Origin: Mesorhabditis belari
Taxonomy: Eukaryota; Nematoda; Chromadorea; Rhabditida; Rhabditidae
Assembly: GCA_958450365.1 (NCBI GenBank)
Contig: CAUEEP010000938.1
Coordinates: 620,001 to 684,000, forward strand
Direction of reading: 5' to 3'
DNA: 64,000 nt
Part shown: in pieces, positions 53,781-64,000 of the stretch
Layout: the number at the start of each line of letters is the position of its first letter
How positions within the stretch are numbered: the first letter of the stretch is position 1
Position numbers and translations under genes: made by a program
Notes under the pieces: generated by a model
What the model saw: only the letters and a program-made list of their open reading frames with translations
Database searches by the model: none
What the model was told of the DNA's origin: nothing

Positions 53781-54246
53781 GCTTCTTTTCACCGGAAACC
53801 CAGATTTTTAGGTCACTCAAGCAGCAAAATAACAATATTCTTTTTTAAGATTCCTTTTTAAGCCTTTAAGAAAAGAATACTTTGCAATTCAAATGAAAAC
53901 TTATCGAACATTTTTGTTTCGATAGTTTTTGCCTTTTTCAGTGTTCTCTTTTCCTTTCCGCTTTCTTTTATTGAATCTCCCGTTTATTTCATTCCACTCT
54001 TTTTCTATTCTCCGATCGGCGGGAGGCTAATTTGCCCTGACTTTGGCTTTTCACTGAATACTTTGAATACGAAAAGCTCTGTTTTTCTCGTTAGTTTTTT
54101 AAAATTTTCAGTTTTTTAAAGATATTTAAAAGCTTTACTAGTTAACTCAAGAGCAAGACAGATAATAAAAAGGAATCTTTAAGAATATTGTTATTTTGCT
54201 GCTTGTGTGACCTAAAAAATCTGGGTTTCCGGTGAAAAGAAGCAGA
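53781..54246. repeat. inverted repeat with ~64-bp arms
   Basis: GTCTGCTTCTTTTCACCGGA...AGCAGCAAAATAACAATATT at 53780-53840 recurs in reverse complement at 54184-54246, 340 bases apart, with only small differences. Confidence 0.8.
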
Positions 54247-54414
54247 TTTATTGTTGCTAAATCTCTTTACAATTACTATTCTTGCGCAAAAGCTTAATAG
54301 ACTGCTGATGGTTGTGCTTTTCTCATTCGATTTCTCTGTTTAATACTAGCATCTTTGCTTTCTAACTAACTCCAGTTTTTTTTAATGTATAAGTTTTAAC
54401 AAGATCAATAAGAA

Positions 54415-54530
54415 AAATAGCTTCTCAATAAGAAGCTATGTAGCTACAGCTTCTCAAGAAGAAGCTATGTAGCTACAGCTTCTCAAGAAGAAGCTATGTA
54501 GCTACAGCTTCTCGAGAAGAAGCTGTCAAA
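54415..54530. repeat. 33-bp tandem repeat with palindromic unit
   Basis: About four copies of GAAGCTATGTAGCTACAGCT with TCTCAAGAA. The TGTAGCTACA core is itself a palindrome. Confidence 0.85.
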
Positions 54531-55494
54531 CAGCTCAAGAATTCGAATGGAGTATCAAAAAAGAAAGCTTTACTACTTGGTCCAAGAAAGCTTGATGGAC
54601 TGGCGTGTGCTTCTCCCATTCGATTTCTCGAGTTGGTCCTAAGCTTTTTGTTTTGTGTTGGTTGGTGGGTGCTTTTCTTCTAATCCGTCCATTAGTCCCT
54701 GAGCAGTTTCCCCCTTCTCTTCTTGTCCCCTTCTCCCCCTTCCAATAGCCCCATCCTCACTTGGATCTCCCCTCCATCCTCCCCTCCATCCTCCCTTCCA
54801 TTCTCCTTCCATTCTCCCTTCCATTCTCCCCTCCTTTTCCCTTTTTTCTTCCCGAATCGGTGTTGTTTTTCAACTAAACCCTTTTCTTCTCCTTAAACCC
54901 TATCAGATGCTATCTAGAAATGTTGCTAAAGTGAAGGAAATTATTCTTTTGATTGAACGAGCTACGTTTAACTCTATCGCTTTAATATCTTTTCTAAAAC
55001 TTGAGCATGGGCTTTCTGTTGCTCTTGTTGTTGTTGCTGTTGTTTATTTCAACAAGTCAGGCTCAGATTCAAGATTGGCTGGACTTGTCTTAGTCTAACA
55101 ATCAGTTTCATCGAGCTACTAGCAAATTCATTCTATTATCTCTTGATGAAATGATCTAAATTCTTGATTGACTATTGATAATTCTACAAATTCTCAAATA
55201 CCCTTTTTATTCATCTATAAAAGCGCAAAGAATTTCAGCGCTTAAGAGAAGTAAACCAAAAAAAAAGAGACGGGGTTTTCGAAAAAATCGTCCACCTCAT
55301 CCATCAAAGCGGGGGCTTTAGAAAAGGAGAGAAAAGAAGAAAAGGAGCTGAGCTGAGCCTTCTCCCGAATAGACCTTTCATATTCGAAAACCCCGTTTTT
55401 ACATTCGTTTCTTTTTTCATCAAAACGAACACAAAGAATAGACAATCAAATTCTGAGTGAATGGAGAATCAACCAGGAAATCATCAAGCTTTTC

Positions 55495-55715
55495 TATTGA
55501 ATTTTCTTTGATCTTGATCTTGTAGCTCTTGAGCACTTCATTTCAATCTTGATCTTATAGCTCTTGATCACTTCATTTCAATCTTGATTTTGATCTTGAT
55601 CTTGTAGCTCTTGAGCACTTCATTTCAATCTTGATCTTATAGCTCTTGATCACTTCATTTCAATCTTGATTTCAATCTTGATCTTGTAGCTCTTGATCAC
55701 TTCCTTTCAATCTCT
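55495..55715. repeat. tandem repeat of TTGATCTTGTAGCTCTTGA
   Basis: About five units of 40-60 bp with TTCATTTCAATCTTGATCTT, ending 75 bases upstream of the TMEM151-like start codon. Confidence 0.8.
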
Positions 55716-55788
55716 TATCAGTTTCAAATTCAGCTCACAAAATGGTACTAGAAGTGCCTTGAGGGATTTTTCTTTATTTGAGAAGAAA

Positions 55789-61682
<5,894 letters not shown>

Positions 61683-62238
61683 AATTTGATTGTCTCATTG
61701 CTGCCTTATTTCTCCGCTTGTTTCTCCACCAATAATTTGAAAACATTTGCTCAACTTTTGTCTACAATTGCGAGTATTGATCTCCTTAAAAAAAGACTGA
61801 AAAGTGGACCAATCCAAAGAAATCGTTTCGTTTTGATCTCACTTTTTGAAATCTCTTGTGATTTGGCTTATTTTAAATGGTGCTTGAAAAGAAATTATGA
61901 ATAAATGAATAAATTTTAGAGCTTGTTGTAGAAAGAAGGAATTTCTAGGGGTGAACTCGTCAAATTTTGTCAATTTTGTCAACATTGTCAATTTTTCAAT
62001 GTCAATTTGTTTCGTTTTATGTCAAAATCTATTTTAAATATGCAAAAAGCAAAAAATCACAAATGATTTCTATTTGCTACAAAAATTTCCTAAAAAACTA
62101 GCCCTAAAACAGGAAGATTTGCTTTGAAATCAATGTTGCAGAAGCTCAAAACTTTTCAATGGTTCAACTTTTCAATGATTCAATTTTTCAATGGTTCAAC
62201 TTTTCAATCATCATCTATTGAATGACGACTTTCAACAT
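61683..62238. other. 3' flank of the TMEM151-like gene
   Basis: AATAAA at 61900-61905 followed by ATGAATAAATTTTAG is a likely poly(A) signal. After it comes AT-rich DNA with a short TTCAATGGTTCAACTTT tandem (62152-62205). No gene. Confidence 0.5.
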
Positions 62239-62239
62239 T

Positions 62240-63445
62240 CGACAATACAATATTTAAATAAAGATTTAGATTCAAATATCTAGAAAAAGCCATGCTACAA
62301 TGTGGGTTTTATATATGAATGTGCCTATTCAAAGGATGTACTACTGCATCCGCAAAACACAATCAAATCAATCAAACGGCAAGGCAAAAAGCACAGCCTG
62401 AAACGAATTTTGGAAGCGAATCATCTCTCTTCACTTTTTTTTTCAGCCACCAATCCATCGATATCCATATAGAGAATGGTTACCCATAGCTCTGTCGTTT
62501 TCTCTTTCACACAGAGACTTTCGATTTGAAGAATGCCGACAGGTTTGAACGAAGAGCGCAAGAAAAAAGGCTTCTCTTTCAATAGTATAAACTTGAGTCA
62601 ACATTTGGGTGACTTGAAGAAAGATTGATTTATTAGAGGATTAATGAGGATTTATTAGAGAGCCTAAGCTTAGCATAATAGACGTCGCAAGTCGCAAGTG
62701 CACTAATGATCAAGATACTGTAGTCTGATAAAAGTCTCTAAAGCATGAATGCTGATCAATCCTTGAATGCTTTTCAATCCTTGAATGCTGATCAATCCAC
62801 TCATTTGAATGTCAACCGAGAAGAGGCGGAAAGAGATCAAAGAAGAGAAAGAGCGATGACTTTTGTGAGCTTCTCGCAACAATTTCGGTCAGAGCGTGCT
62901 CAGCTCAGGAAAAGAGTCAGCCTCCACCTAAATATCTGGTTGTGTCGACAGGGAGGGAGAGGGGGATGAGGAGCGTCACTTTCCCCCGTAGAGCTAGCTC
63001 CTCTCCTCAAATTTCTTCACCTCCATCAATCTGCTAAACCAATCTGCTAAATCAATCCTTTTTTGTCTCTTGTCTATCATCTTTATTCATTACATTGAAA
63101 GCTCTTTGATCTGATCAATCTTTGATCTGATCAATCATTGATCAATTTGGATTGTCGATTGCCCTCTGGCATCCGATTCTGGCATAAGATGCTTCCCTTC
63201 TTTCCCAAAAATCTCTCATTTATCCCTGAACCGTTTTTCACACTTTTTCAGTTCCTTTTTTAATTCCTTTTCAAAGATCTCCTCATTCAATCAAAAAAAC
63301 AGATAGATATAGATAAAGAATTAGTACATTCACCTTCACAGTAGTACATCCTTTGAATAGGCACATTCATATATAAAACCCACATTATAGCATGGCTTTT
63401 TCTAGATATTTGAATCTAAATCTTTATTTAAATATTGTATTGTAT
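62240..63445. mobile_element. ~1.2 kb element with ~100-bp inverted termini
   Basis: CAATACAATATTTAAATAAA...GGATGTACTACTG (62244-62346) recurs as a near-perfect reverse complement at 63340-63443. The ~990 bp between have no ORF longer than 74 codons. No TSD could be fixed with confidence. Confidence 0.75.
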
Positions 63446-63655
63446 CAAATCCAAAGCAAGATACCACTTGAAAGCACTATAAAAACAGCTTTGAAAGCTA
63501 TCAAAGCTTTGAAAGCTTTGCTTTGAAATCAATTTTCCACAAGTTCAAAACTTTTCAATCGTTCAACGTCATTGTCTTGGCTTGGTCTTGTTTTGCCTTT
63601 GTCTTTTTGGAACAAGCCTGACCAATAATACTTCTTGAAAAACTCAACCTAACAG

Positions 63656-63890
63656 AGATAATAATAATAATAATTTGATCTGTCTTCGCACTTAGCGCAG
63701 ATCACAACCTGCTTCCACATTTACTGAGGCAGAAGTGTAGTTGTCGTAGTCGATGATACTCCGATGGCCGGGCTGGGGCGCTCGGAGGGGAACCCATGGG
63801 AGTCGAACCCACGACTAACCCGCGCCGAAGTTGCTCAACTTGGCAGATCGGACGGGGTCGACCACAGACCCTTCCCTTTCTGGGCCCCTA
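63656..63890 (-). mobile_element. tRNA-derived SINE with (ATT)n tail
   Basis: On the minus strand a tRNA-like head with a B-box (GTGGGTTCGACTCCCAT) is followed by a tRNA-unrelated body (GGCCATCGGAGTATCATCGA...). It ends in an ATTATTATTATT tail (63658-63674 on plus). Head, body and short-repeat tail are the SINE layout. It is distinctly GC-richer than its surroundings. Confidence 0.7.
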
Positions 63891-64000
63891 ACAGAGATCA
63901 TTGCTTGTAAATATTGAGCCGTTCGATCGAGATCGTAAAGATCAATGGTTAAACTTTTCAATCATCATCATCATCATCAATTAGTGCCTTCAATACCTAA

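Larger units (their letters stand above)
52233..55788. other. stretch without a supportable gene
   Basis: CACGAAACTGATTGATTGCT and flanking bases recur at ~52670 and ~52905 (direct repeat ~85 bp). An inverted pair lies at 53781-53845 / 54184-54246. Bases 54660-54850 are strongly pyrimidine-rich. Frames here show no motif. Confidence 0.4.

Noticed and set aside
53526..53861. 111-codon frame upstream of the TMEM151-like gene
   Set aside because: Runs into an inverted repeat, lysine/serine/phenylalanine-rich, no motif.

Overview
The window reads as nuclear DNA of a rhabditid-type nematode (inference). The genes are split into many exons of about 25-240 bases. Many introns are only 39-60 bases, and acceptors are of the TTTCAG type. 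Two neighbouring genes on the same strand lie about 150 bases apart, like a nematode operon. The intergenic DNA is AT-rich and full of inverted-repeat elements, minisatellites and the words TACGGTA/TACCGTA. No rRNA, CRISPR or bacterial-style operon was seen. All exon models below were made by eye from splice sites, reading phase and protein motifs.

Layout. 1-20,180 is gene-poor and rich in mobile DNA: a piggyBac relic (1-972), a mariner cluster (2790-4212), a MITE (5727-5961), a decayed Tc1-like element (6961-8493), a large 10-bp minisatellite (10.6-10.9 kb) and several fold-back elements. 20,280-34,762 (+) holds three C2H2 zinc-finger genes: ZF-A (20381-24812, with a GC box and TATA box), ZF-B (27262-32112) and ZF-C (32260-34762). 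ZF-B and ZF-C look like a two-gene operon. 35,759-44,093 (-) is a rhodopsin-family peptide GPCR with 16 assigned exons. Its introns contain minisatellites, a mariner relic and a copied piece of its own TM6 exon. Directly upstream on the same strand is what may be the last exon of another gene (44171-44469).

44,500-47,060 contains two blocks of homopolymer sequence that look like assembly error. 47-55.7 kb has no gene I can support. 55,789-61,682 (+) is a 16-exon TMEM151 family gene, one of whose introns holds two MITEs and a second piggyBac relic with intact TTAA ends. The end of the window carries a ~1.2 kb long-inverted-repeat element and a tRNA-derived SINE.

The genes share no obvious pathway: three putative nuclear zinc-finger proteins, one surface receptor and one membrane protein. 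I see no complete undescribed multi-gene system. The most notable features are the zinc-finger operon with a broken finger, the copied exon pieces, the twin hairpins and the several inverted-repeat families shared across the window.
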